This document shows, in pieces, positions 32,079 through 39,950 of a stretch of 64,000 nucleotides of DNA. Each line of letters begins with the position of its first letter. Positions within the stretch are counted from its first letter, which is position 1. The position numbers and the translations under genes were made by a program. The notes under the pieces are model-generated. The model had not been told where the DNA came from. It did no database searches and saw only the letters and a program-made list of their open reading frames with translations. This DNA is from DATHAP01 sp963762865 (GTDB lineage: Bacteria > Actinomycetota > Actinomycetes > JACCUZ01): NCBI GenBank assembly GCA_963762865.1, contig CAVXNC010000024.1, positions 1-64,000 of the forward strand, given 5' to 3'.

Positions 32079-32611
32079 CAGCGGCTGTCCTCGCGGTCGT
32101 CACCGATGTCCCGGCGGGACAGCACGATGGCACCGACCAGCGCGGCGAGCAGCAGCACCGAGAGCACCTCGAACGGCAGCACCCAGCTGCGGAAGATTGC
32201 CTCACCCGCCGCGGTCGAGCTGCCGCCGACGTCGTCTGACGAGAGCTCGACGTGCTCGCCACGGAAGGCGTCGACGGAGGCGACCACGATGATCGCCGCG
32301 AGCCCGAGCGCCACCACCGCAGCGGCGACCCGCTGCATCGGCGGCGCGTCGAGGTCGGTGGAGACACCGATCGGCGCGCGCGTGAGCATCAGGCCGAAGA
32401 GCAGGAGCACGACCACGGCCCCGACGTAGATCAGCACCTGGACCCAGGCCACGAACTCCGCCGACAGCAGCAGGTAGCAGCCGGCGACGGCACCGAGGCA
32501 CACCACGAGGTAGAGCGCGGCGTGCACCAGCTGGCGGGTGGTCACGACCAGCAGGCCGGCGCCCAGCGCGACGACGCCGAGCAGCCCGAAGAGCGCCTCG
32601 ACCAGGCTCAC
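32078..32611 (-). CDS. nuoJ: complex I subunit NuoJ, partial cluster
   Basis: NuoJ, 177 residues, five helices, with VQVLIYVGAVVVLLLFGLML, the ND6-like pi-bulge region, in the third helix. The start is GTG 32609-32611 (VSLVEALFGLLG). In the given sequence its frame is open upstream and continuous with the first part of nuoI, so a caller could fuse the two. The GTGA overlap with the nuoI stop in the other frame supports a separate NuoJ. Confidence 0.9.
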   Translation of the reverse strand: MSLVEALFGLLGVVALGAGLLVVTTRQLVHAALYLVVCLGAVAGCYLLLSAEFVAWVQVLIYVGAVVVLLLFGLMLTRAPIGVSTDLDAPPMQRVAAAVVALGLAAIIVVASVDAFRGEHVELSSDDVGGSSTAAGEAIFRSWVLPFEVLSVLLLAALVGAIVLSRRDIGDDREDSR

Positions 32612-33382
32612 GGGCGGCTGCCGTTGTCGGGATCGTCCGGGCGGTAGACCACGCCGCCGAGCGGCCGCCGCCCGGTCGGGGTCTCCTCGACCTCGGCCGT
32701 CGTGGCCGGCTCGGCCGTCGTGGCCGGCTCGGCTGGCGTCGTCGCCCGCGCGGCGGGGTGCCTCGACGGGCTGCTCGGCCTCCGCCTCGGCCTCCGCCTC
32801 GGGTGTCGTCTCGGGGGCCGGGCGCTCGTGCCGCGGCCGGGCCTCACGCGCTGGCTTGGCTGGCTTGTCCAGCCCCGCGATGGCGCTCTCGAGCTCCTTC
32901 GGGCGTACGCCGTGGTCGTCGTGAGCGGGCGGCGGCGGGACGGTCGCCATCCACTCGCCGAGCCGCTCCTTGCCGTGGGTGAGGTCGCGGATGTCGAGCT
33001 CGGAGTACTCGAACTCGGGCGACCAGAAGAGCGCGTCGAAGGGGCACGCCTCGATGCAGATGCCGCAGTACATGCACAGCGAGAAGTCGATGTCGAAGCG
33101 GTCGAGGACGTTGCGCTGCCGCTCGCGGCCGCCGGGCGGCGCCGGGATCGTCTCCTTGTGGGAGTCGATGTAGATGCACCAGTCGGGGCACTCCCGGGCG
33201 CACAGCATGCAGACCGTGCAGTTCTCCTCGAGCAGGGCGATCACACCGCGGCTGCGCGGCGGCAGCTCGGGCTTGACGTCGGGGTACTGCGCGGTGACCG
33301 ACCGCCGGCCCATCGTGCGCATCGTGACCGCCAGGCCCTTGGCCAGTCCAGCGCCCGGGACCTTGTCGAGTCGGACCTTCAT
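32608..33382 (-). CDS. nuoI: complex I Fe-S subunit NuoI, partial cluster; frame shift in its tail
   Basis: NuoI with two 4Fe-4S motifs: Cys55/58/61/65 (CTVCMLCAREC) and Cys103/106/109/113 (CMYCGICIEAC). The core ends near residue 150; a long low-complexity tail follows (Lys/Ala/Pro, then Glu-Ala repeats). After the C-run at 32755-32758 the frame no longer makes sense. One base over, it continues with PATTAE repeats to a proper tail (GGVVYRPDDPDNGSRP) and a TGA at 32608-32610 that overlaps the nuoJ GTG. Dropping one C gives 257 residues. The start is ATG 33380-33382, overlapping the nuoH stop. It should pass electrons from the donor towards NuoB and quinone. Confidence 0.82.
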
Positions 33383-34350
33383 GACACCACCACCGCAACC
33401 ACCCCCGTCAGAGCGAGCTGGGCCAGGGCCACCGGGACGAGACCCTGCCAGGCGAGCCGTTGCAGCTGGTCCTCGCGCAGCCGCGGGTAGGCGACCCGGA
33501 GCCAGATCACCAGGAAGGCCAGCGCCATCGTCTTGAGCAGCGTCCACACGACGCCGACGGCGCCCCAGAGGGCGTCGTCGAAGGGACCGCGCCAGCCACC
33601 GAGGAAGAGCACCGTCGTGAGCGCCGCGAGAACGACGATGCCGGCGTACTCGGCGAGCAGGAAGAGCGCGAAGCGCAGCCCGGTGTACTCCGTGTAGGCG
33701 CCGAAGATGATCTCGGAGTCGGCGACCGGCATGTCGAAGGGCGGGCGCTGCAGCTCGGCCAGCCCGGCGATGAAGAAGACGACCGCGCCGGGCAGCTGCC
33801 AGAACAGCCACCACCACTCCCACTCGGCGACGATGCCGGGCAGCGACAGCGTGCCCGCGGCCATCGCGACCGACGCGGCGGCGAGCAGGAAGGGCAGCTC
33901 GTAGGCGAGCAGCTGCGCCGCACTGCGCAGTCCGCCGAGCAGCGAGAACTTGTTGGCGCTGGCCCAGCCGGCCATCAGCGAGCCGAGCACGCCGATGCCC
34001 ATGACGGCCAGCACGAAGAAGAGGCCGGCGTCGAGGTCGTGGCCGACCCAGTCCGGCGCGACCGGGATCGCGACGATCACGACCAGGTAGGGGATCAGCG
34101 CGACCGCGGGCGCCAGCTTGAACACCGTCCGGTCGGCAGCCGCCGGCACGATGTCCTCCTTCTGCGCGAACTTCACGCCGTCGGCGACCAGCTGCGCCCA
34201 GCCGTGGAAGCCGCCGGCGTACATCGGCCCGAGCCGGCTCTGCATGTGGGCCATCGCCTTGTGCTCGGTCTGGCCGACCAGCAGGGGCAGCACGAGGAAG
34301 GCACCGAGCACCAGGACGATGCGCAGCGCGACCTCGAGCGCGTCGTTCAC
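33379..34350 (-). CDS. nuoH: complex I subunit NuoH, partial cluster
   Basis: NuoH, 323 residues, eight or so helices; it forms the quinone entry chamber. PFD and the EYTG segment of the quinone loop are kept, but the usual LPEAE is VAD here (PFDMPVADSE, residues 204-213), whereas the second NuoH in the window has canonical PFDLPEAEGE. It is about 107 residues shorter than the second copy because it lacks that protein's long C-terminal tail. The start is GTG 34348-34350, overlapping the nuoC stop. Confidence 0.92.
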   Translation of the reverse strand: MNDALEVALRIVLVLGAFLVLPLLVGQTEHKAMAHMQSRLGPMYAGGFHGWAQLVADGVKFAQKEDIVPAAADRTVFKLAPAVALIPYLVVIVAIPVAPDWVGHDLDAGLFFVLAVMGIGVLGSLMAGWASANKFSLLGGLRSAAQLLAYELPFLLAAASVAMAAGTLSLPGIVAEWEWWWLFWQLPGAVVFFIAGLAELQRPPFDMPVADSEIIFGAYTEYTGLRFALFLLAEYAGIVVLAALTTVLFLGGWRGPFDDALWGAVGVVWTLLKTMALAFLVIWLRVAYPRLREDQLQRLAWQGLVPVALAQLALTGVVAVVVS

Positions 34351-34949
34351 TCCCCGTCGACCTCCTCGGTCGTCGAGTCGGCGGGTACGTCCGGCGCCCC
34401 GTCCGGGCGTGGTCCCCAGACCGCGGGGTCGGGGACGCCGGGTGGCCGGGTCTTGCGCCGACCCGGCGCGGCACCGCCGTGGGTGTCGGCGTCGGACTCG
34501 CCCGGCTCCTTGGCGCCGGGCCACGCCTTGGCGGCGCGGGCCGCCAGGATGAAGTCCTTGCGCAGGGGGTGCCCCTCGAAGCCGTCCGGCAGCAGCAGCG
34601 GCTTGAGGTCCGGGTGGCCGGTGAAGTCGATGCCGAACATCTCGTAGGTCTCGCGCTCGTGCCAGGCCGCGCCGGAGAAGACGCCGACCAGGGTCGCCAG
34701 AGCCGGCTCGGCAACCGGGACCCGGGTGCGCAGGAGCAGGTGCTCGCGCCGCTCGATGCACCACAGGTGGGTCACCACGTCGAAGCCGGGCGTGTCGGTG
34801 TCGTCGAGCTGGTCGACGGCGGTCAGCCAGTCGAAGTAGTCGAAGCCGCGGTCGCGAGCCGCCGTGACCTCACCCACCCAGTCCCCCGGTGCGACGTCGA
34901 CCTCCGCCGAGGGGTCGAGGACAGGAGCCTCGGCCGGGTCGTCCGTCAC
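34347..34949 (-). CDS. nuoC: complex I 30-kDa subunit NuoC, partial cluster
   Basis: NuoC, 200 residues. The 30-kDa signature is present: FDYFDWLTAVDQ, SGAAWHERETYEMFGIDFTG and GHPLRKDF. The last 55 residues are a Pro/Gly/Asp-rich tail. The start is GTG 34947-34949, overlapping the nuoB stop (GTGA). It is followed directly by nuoH; the nuoD normally found here, or fused to nuoC, is absent, so the quinone-binding 49-kDa subunit is missing from this cluster. Confidence 0.92.
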   Translation of the reverse strand: MTDDPAEAPVLDPSAEVDVAPGDWVGEVTAARDRGFDYFDWLTAVDQLDDTDTPGFDVVTHLWCIERREHLLLRTRVPVAEPALATLVGVFSGAAWHERETYEMFGIDFTGHPDLKPLLLPDGFEGHPLRKDFILAARAAKAWPGAKEPGESDADTHGGAAPGRRKTRPPGVPDPAVWGPRPDGAPDVPADSTTEEVDGE

Positions 34950-35515
34950 GCGTCACCGACCGGGATCGAGGTGATCGGGCCACGCGGCGCGACCGGGTGG
35001 TAGCGGTCCGCGAGCGACTCGCCGGCGATCTTCTCCTGCAGCTTGAGGATCCCCTGCAGCAGCGCCTCCGGCCGCGGCGGGCAGCCGGGCACGTAGACGT
35101 CGACCGGCACGATCTGGTCGACGCCCTTTGTCACGCAGTAGGAGTCCCAGTAGGGCCCGCCCGAGTTGGAGCAGGCACCGAAGGAGATGACGTACTTGGG
35201 CTCGGGCATCTGCTCGTAGAGCCGCTGGACGGCCGGCGCCATCTTGTCGGTGACCGTCCCGCTGACGACCATCAGGTCGGCCTGCCGCGGGCCGGGGGCG
35301 AAGGGGATCACACCGAGCCGGATGAAGTCGTGGCGCGACATCGACGACGCGATGAACTCGATCGCGCAGCAGGCCAGGCCGAAGTTGAAGACCCAGAGGC
35401 TGTAGCGGCGTCCCCAGTTGAGGATCAGCCGCATCGGCTCGGGCGCGACCCGCTGGAGCGCGCCCACCGAGGGCGGGCCGACGGAGGGCGACGGCAGGTC
35501 GACGGCGCCGTTCAC
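34946..35515 (-). CDS. nuoB: complex I Fe-S subunit NuoB, partial cluster
   Basis: NuoB, 189 residues, carries cluster N2. All four ligands are visible: tandem Cys49-Cys50 (ACCAIEF), Cys115 (GACSNSGG) and Cys145 (GCPPRPE). It passes electrons to quinone at the interface with NuoD. The start is GTG 35513-35515, overlapping the nuoA stop (GTGA). Full conservation of the N2 ligands argues that the cluster encodes a working redox enzyme. Confidence 0.94.
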   Translation of the reverse strand: MNGAVDLPSPSVGPPSVGALQRVAPEPMRLILNWGRRYSLWVFNFGLACCAIEFIASSMSRHDFIRLGVIPFAPGPRQADLMVVSGTVTDKMAPAVQRLYEQMPEPKYVISFGACSNSGGPYWDSYCVTKGVDQIVPVDVYVPGCPPRPEALLQGILKLQEKIAGESLADRYHPVAPRGPITSIPVGDA

Positions 35516-35883
35516 AACCACGACAGCACCCCCTTGCGCCAGGCGTAGAGCAGCCCGACGGCGAGGAAGCCGATGAAGACGAACATCTCGACGAGTGTCG
35601 TGGCGCCGAAGCCGGGGGCGGCGAAGACGGTGGCCCACGGGAAGAGGAAGACCGCGTCGACCGCGAAGATCACGTAGAGGTAGGAGAAGACGTAGTAGCG
35701 GATGTGGCTCTGCGCCCAGCCCTCGCCCACCGGGTCGACACCGCACTCGTACGTCGTCGACTTGGCCACGCCGGGCACCGACGGGCGGAGCAGCCGGTTC
35801 GCGGTGAAGGCCACCGTGACGAAGGCCACGCCGACCAGGATGACCAGCCCGACCAGGGCGTAGCCGCCGTAGAAGCCGTCCAC
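35512..35883 (-). CDS. nuoA: complex I subunit NuoA, partial cluster
   Basis: NuoA, 123 residues, three helices, with the loop KSTTYECGVDPVGEGWAQ containing the conserved Cys and the FAVDAVFLFPWA helix. It is the first gene of the partial cluster, divergent from korA with 71 bases between. The start is GTG 35881-35883 with GAGGAGG close upstream. Confidence 0.94.
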   Translation of the reverse strand: MDGFYGGYALVGLVILVGVAFVTVAFTANRLLRPSVPGVAKSTTYECGVDPVGEGWAQSHIRYYVFSYLYVIFAVDAVFLFPWATVFAAPGFGATTLVEMFVFIGFLAVGLLYAWRKGVLSWL

Positions 35884-35911
35884 CGAGCCTCCTCGATCAC
35901 GCGCAAGCGGG

Positions 35912-35917
35912 AGTCTA
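35912..35917 (-). promoter_or_regulatory. -10 TAGACT for the partial nuo cluster
   Basis: Minus-strand TAGACT lies 28 bases upstream of the nuoA start, the spacing expected for a short leader with a Shine-Dalgarno site. No strong -35 is visible. Confidence 0.4.
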
Positions 35918-35942
35918 GGGGGCGGCGCAACCTACGCTGACG

Positions 35943-35948
35943 TAACCT
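35943..35948 (+). promoter_or_regulatory. -10 TAACCT for a possibly leaderless korAB transcript
   Basis: TAACCT ends 6 bases before the korA GTG and no Shine-Dalgarno site precedes the gene. Transcription would start at the first base of korA or close to it. Confidence 0.4.
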
Positions 35949-35954
35949 GGCTGT

Positions 35955-37838
35955 GTGCCGCGAGCCAAGGACGTCCAGCAGCTCGACCGGGTGATCATCC
36001 GCTTCGCCGGCGACTCCGGAGACGGGATGCAGCTCACCGGGGACCGCTTCACGACGGAGACCGCGTCGTTCGGCAACGACCTGTCCACGCTGCCCGACTT
36101 CCCCGCCGAGATCCGGGCCCCCGCCGGCACCCTCCCGGGCGTGTCGGCCTTCCAGCTGCACTTCGCCGACCACGACATCATGACCCCGGGCGACCGGCCG
36201 GACGTGCTGGTCGCGATGAACCCCGCGGCCCTGATGGCCAACCTCGAAGACCTCGCCCGCGGGGCCGACATCATCGTGAACACCGACGAGTTCACCGGTC
36301 GCAACCTGACCCGCGTCGGCTACGCCGCCAACCCGATCGAGGACGGCTCCCTCGACGCCTACAACGTGCACCCGATCGCGCTCACGTCGATGACGGTCGA
36401 GGCGCTCAAGGGCTACGACATCACCAAGAAGGAGGCCGAGCGCGCGAAGAACATGTTCGCGCTGGGCCTGCTCTCCTGGCTCTACAACCGCCCGACCGAG
36501 GGCACTGTGAAGTTCCTCAAGGCGAAGTTCGCCCGCAACGAGGCGATCATGCAGGCCAACCTGACGGCCTTCGAGGCGGGCTGGTCCTTCGGGGAGACGA
36601 CCGAGGACTTCTCGGTGTCGTACGAGATCAAGCCTGCCCAGCTGCCCACCGGGACCTACCGCAACATCTCGGGGAACCTCGCCCTGTCCTACGGCCTGAT
36701 CGCCGCCTCGCAGCGCACCGGGCTGCCGCTCTTCCTCGGGTCCTACCCGATCACCCCGGCGTCGGACATCCTGCACGAGCTGAGCAAGCACAAGCGGTTC
36801 GGTGTGCGCACCTTCCAGGCCGAGGACGAGATCGCAGCCGTCGGTGCGGCGCTCGGTGCGGCGTACGGCGGCTCGCTGGCCGTGACGTCGACCTCCGGCC
36901 CCGGACTGGCGCTGAAGGCCGAGACGATCGGCCTCGGGGTGTCCCTCGAGCTGCCGCTGATCATCGTCGACGTACAGCGCGCCGGGCCCTCGACCGGCAT
37001 GCCGACCAAGACCGAGCAGGCCGACCTGCTGCAGGCGATGTTCGGCCGCAACGGCGAGGCGCCGGTGCCGATCGTGGCGCCGCGCTCGCCCGGCGACTGC
37101 TTCGACACCGCGCTGGAGGCGGCCAGGATCGCGACCACGTTCCGGGTGCCGGTGATCCTGCTCTCCGACGGCTACCTCGCCAACGGCTCGGAACCCTGGC
37201 TGGTCCCGACCGTCGACGAGCTGCCCGACCTGACGGTGACCTTCGCCCGCGAGCACAACGGCGAGGAGGACGGCAAGCCCGTCTTCCAGCCCTACCTGCG
37301 CGACCCGGAGACGCTGGCGCGCCCGTGGGCCGTGCCCGGCACCGCGGGCCTCGAGCACCGGATCGGCGGCATCGAGAAGGCAGACATCACCGGCAACATC
37401 TCCTACGACCCGGCCAACCACGACTTCATGGTGCGGACCAGGCAGGCCAAGGTCGACGCGGTCGCCGCGACGATCCCGCCGCTCGAGGTCGAGGACCCGT
37501 CGGGGAGCGCCCGGGTGCTCGTCCTTGGCTGGGGGTCGACGTACGGCCCGATCGGCGCTGCCTGCCGGCGGGTGCGGACGGCGGGCGGCGAGGTCGCCCA
37601 GGCCCACCTGCGCCACCTCAACCCCTTCCCCGCCGACCTCGGCGAGGTCCTGCGCCGCTACGAGAAGGTGCTGGTGCCGGAGATGAACCTCGGCTACGGC
37701 TTCGGCGGCCAGCTGGCGATGCTCGTGCGGGCGAAGTACCTCGTCGACGCCATCGGCTACAACCAGATCCGCGGGCTGCCCTTCAAGGCGGAGGAGCTCG
37801 CCACCGTCATGACCAACGTGATCGAGGACCTGCAGTGA
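35955..37838 (+). CDS. korA: 2-oxoglutarate:ferredoxin oxidoreductase, alpha subunit (gamma-alpha fusion)
   Basis: KorA, 627 residues. An N-terminal gamma domain (about 10-195: VIIRFAGDSGDGMQLTGDRF) is followed by the pyrimidine-binding alpha domain (about 225-480: SYPITPASDILHEL, QAEDEIAAVGAALGAAYGG, TSTSGPGLALKAE) and a C-terminal transketolase-like domain with VPEMNLGYGFGGQL. With KorB it oxidises 2-oxoglutarate to succinyl-CoA and reduces ferredoxin, an alternative to 2-oxoglutarate dehydrogenase in the TCA cycle; the mycobacterial homologue works in air. The start is GTG 35955. It overlaps korB by GTGA. Confidence 0.94.
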   Translation: MPRAKDVQQLDRVIIRFAGDSGDGMQLTGDRFTTETASFGNDLSTLPDFPAEIRAPAGTLPGVSAFQLHFADHDIMTPGDRPDVLVAMNPAALMANLEDLARGADIIVNTDEFTGRNLTRVGYAANPIEDGSLDAYNVHPIALTSMTVEALKGYDITKKEAERAKNMFALGLLSWLYNRPTEGTVKFLKAKFARNEAIMQANLTAFEAGWSFGETTEDFSVSYEIKPAQLPTGTYRNISGNLALSYGLIAASQRTGLPLFLGSYPITPASDILHELSKHKRFGVRTFQAEDEIAAVGAALGAAYGGSLAVTSTSGPGLALKAETIGLGVSLELPLIIVDVQRAGPSTGMPTKTEQADLLQAMFGRNGEAPVPIVAPRSPGDCFDTALEAARIATTFRVPVILLSDGYLANGSEPWLVPTVDELPDLTVTFAREHNGEEDGKPVFQPYLRDPETLARPWAVPGTAGLEHRIGGIEKADITGNISYDPANHDFMVRTRQAKVDAVAATIPPLEVEDPSGSARVLVLGWGSTYGPIGAACRRVRTAGGEVAQAHLRHLNPFPADLGEVLRRYEKVLVPEMNLGYGFGGQLAMLVRAKYLVDAIGYNQIRGLPFKAEELATVMTNVIEDLQ

Positions 37839-38905
37839 CCCCTCCGGCGAACGACTCGTTCCCGTCGCTGTCGCTCGTGCCCAAGGCACGCGAGAAGCAG
37901 ACGGGCAAGGACTTCAAGACCGACCAGGAGGTCCGCTGGTGCCCGGGCTGCGGCGACTACGCGATCCTCGCGGCCGTCCAGTCCTTCATGCCGACCCTCG
38001 GTCTGGCGCGGGAGAACATCGTCTTCGTCTCCGGGATCGGCTGCTCGTCGCGCTTCCCGTACTACATGGACACCTTCGGGATGCACTCCATCCACGGCCG
38101 GGCGCCGGCTATCGCCACCGGACTGGCGGCCTCGCGCCCCGACCTGTCGGTCTGGGTCGTGACCGGCGACGGTGACGCACTGTCCATCGGCGGCAACCAC
38201 CTGATCCACGCGCTGCGGCGCAACGTGAACCTGAAGATCCTGCTGTTCAACAACCGGATCTACGGCCTGACCAAGGGTCAGTACTCCCCCACCTCGGAGC
38301 TCGGCAAGATCACCAAGTCGACGCCGATGGGCTCGCTGGACTCGCCCTTCAACCCGGTCTCGCTCGCGCTCGGCGCCGAGGCGTCCTTCGTGGCTCGCTC
38401 GATCGACTCCGACCGCAAGCACCTGACCTCGGTGCTGGAGGCCGCGGCCGCGCACCGCGGCACGGCGCTGGTCGAGATCTACCAGAACTGCAACATCTTC
38501 AACGACAACGCCTTCGAGGCACTCAAGGACCCGGGCACCCGCGACGACTTCACCATCCGCCTCGAGCACGGGCAGCCGATCACCTGGGGCGCCGAGGGGG
38601 AGCACGGCGTCGTGCGCGACCACGAGCAGGCCCTCAAGGTCGTCGAGACCGCCACCGTCGACCCGGCCGAGCTCGTGGTGCACGACGCGCACGTCGAGGA
38701 CCCGTCGCACGCCTTCGACCTCTCGCGACTGGCCGACATCTCGCTGGCGCGCACGCCGATCGGCGTGTTCCGAGCAGTCGACCGGCCGGTCTACGACGAC
38801 ATGATGCGCGAGCAGATCGAGCGCAGCCAGGAGTCCCAGGACACCCGTGATCCCGGCGCGCTCGGGTCGCTGCTGGCGGGGTCGGACACCTGGACCGTGT
38901 CCTGA
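37835..38905 (+). CDS. korB: 2-oxoglutarate:ferredoxin oxidoreductase, beta subunit
   Basis: KorB, 356 residues. It has the thiamine-diphosphate motif GDGDALSIGG...NN (111-140) and cysteines for a 4Fe-4S cluster at Cys36, Cys39 (WCPGCGDY), Cys70 (GIGCSSR) and Cys219 (QNCNIF). It receives electrons from the decarboxylation and hands them to ferredoxin. No ferredoxin gene is seen beside it. The start is GTG 37835. Its stop overlaps the proposed CTG start of rarD. Confidence 0.94.
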   Translation: MTPPANDSFPSLSLVPKAREKQTGKDFKTDQEVRWCPGCGDYAILAAVQSFMPTLGLARENIVFVSGIGCSSRFPYYMDTFGMHSIHGRAPAIATGLAASRPDLSVWVVTGDGDALSIGGNHLIHALRRNVNLKILLFNNRIYGLTKGQYSPTSELGKITKSTPMGSLDSPFNPVSLALGAEASFVARSIDSDRKHLTSVLEAAAAHRGTALVEIYQNCNIFNDNAFEALKDPGTRDDFTIRLEHGQPITWGAEGEHGVVRDHEQALKVVETATVDPAELVVHDAHVEDPSHAFDLSRLADISLARTPIGVFRAVDRPVYDDMMREQIERSQESQDTRDPGALGSLLAGSDTWTVS

Positions 38906-39846
38906 CCGACGACCACCAGGTCGAGGCGCGCCGCGGCCTCTCCTACGGTGTCGCCTGCTACCTGATCTGGGGTCTCTTCCCGCTCTACTGGCCGCTGCTG
39001 GAACCGGCCGGGGCGGTCGAGATCATGGCCCACCGGGTCGTGTGGTCCCTGGTCTTCGTCCTCGTCGTCCTCGCGGTACGCCGTCGCTGGGAGTGGCTGC
39101 GCCCGCTGCTCGCCGACCGGGCGTTGCTGGCCCGGCTGGCCCTCGCTGCGGTGCTGATCGCCGGCAACTGGGCGCTCTACATCTGGGGCGTCAACAACGA
39201 GCACGTCGTCGAGACGTCGCTGGGCTACTTCATCAACCCGGTCGTGACCGTCCTGATCGGAGTCGTCGTGCTGCACGAGCGACTGCGCCGGTGGCAGTGG
39301 GTGGCTGTCGCGATCGGGGCCTCGGCAGTGGTCGTCCTGACGGTCGACTACGGGCGGCCGCCGTGGATCGCACTGGGCCTGGCGGGCTCCTTCGCGACGT
39401 ACGGACTGCTGAAGAAGCAGGTCGGCCCACGGGTCGGCGCGCTCCAGTCGCTCACCGTCGAGACCGCCGTGATCGCCCTGCCGGCGCTGGGTTTCCTGGT
39501 CGCGCTCGAGGTGCGCGGAGACGGGCAGCTCGGGCACTCCGGGGTCGGTCACGGGCTGCTGCTCGCGTCCGCCGGCGTGGTCACCGCGATCCCGCTGCTC
39601 TTCTTCGCGGCGGCTGCGCGGCGGGTGCCGCTGAGCATCCTGGGGCTGCTGCAGTACCTCACACCGGTCCTGCAGTTCCTGACGGGTGTCCTGCTCTACG
39701 ACGAGCCGATGCCGGCGTCGCGCCTGGTCGGCTTCGCGCTCATCTGGGCCGCGCTCGCGCTGCTGACGTTCGACAGCCTGCGCACCCGCCGGTCGGCTCG
39801 TCGCGCACCCGACCCGGGGCCGGAGTCGGTCGAGATCCTCGCCTGA
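38902..39846 (+). CDS. rarD: RarD-family EamA transporter, probable CTG start
   Basis: A 314-residue membrane protein with about ten helices, in two EamA repeats. RarD features are GLSYGVACYLIWGLFPLYW at the N-terminus, MAHRVVWSL, GNWALYIWGVN, TSLGYFINPVV and LQYLTPVLQFL. The first ATG in frame (39025) would remove the first helix. No ATG, GTG or TTG lies between the upstream in-frame stop and 39025, so the natural start seems to be CTG 38902, which overlaps the korB stop as CTGA. Substrate unknown; the chloramphenicol link of E. coli RarD is weak. Confidence 0.82.
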   Translation: MTDDHQVEARRGLSYGVACYLIWGLFPLYWPLLEPAGAVEIMAHRVVWSLVFVLVVLAVRRRWEWLRPLLADRALLARLALAAVLIAGNWALYIWGVNNEHVVETSLGYFINPVVTVLIGVVVLHERLRRWQWVAVAIGASAVVVLTVDYGRPPWIALGLAGSFATYGLLKKQVGPRVGALQSLTVETAVIALPALGFLVALEVRGDGQLGHSGVGHGLLLASAGVVTAIPLLFFAAAARRVPLSILGLLQYLTPVLQFLTGVLLYDEPMPASRLVGFALIWAALALLTFDSLRTRRSARRAPDPGPESVEILA

Positions 39847-39950
39847 GCACTCCTGGCCAGGGGCGTCGCATCGGCGGCGAGGTGAACCGGTGCGGGGGGT
39901 CGCTTCGTGTGTACGGGCGACAGGGTCCAGCCCGACACGAGGAGAACGCC

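Noticed and set aside
32078..34714. An 878-residue open frame spanning nuoH, nuoI and nuoJ
   Set aside because: Its first third is an antiparallel-type shadow of nuoH in the wrong frame; only the nuoI and nuoJ parts are coding, and they are separated by a frame shift.
34347..34949. A fused NuoCD protein that would supply the missing NuoD
   Set aside because: The gene ends at 200 residues after the 30-kDa domain; none of the 49-kDa subunit motifs follow.
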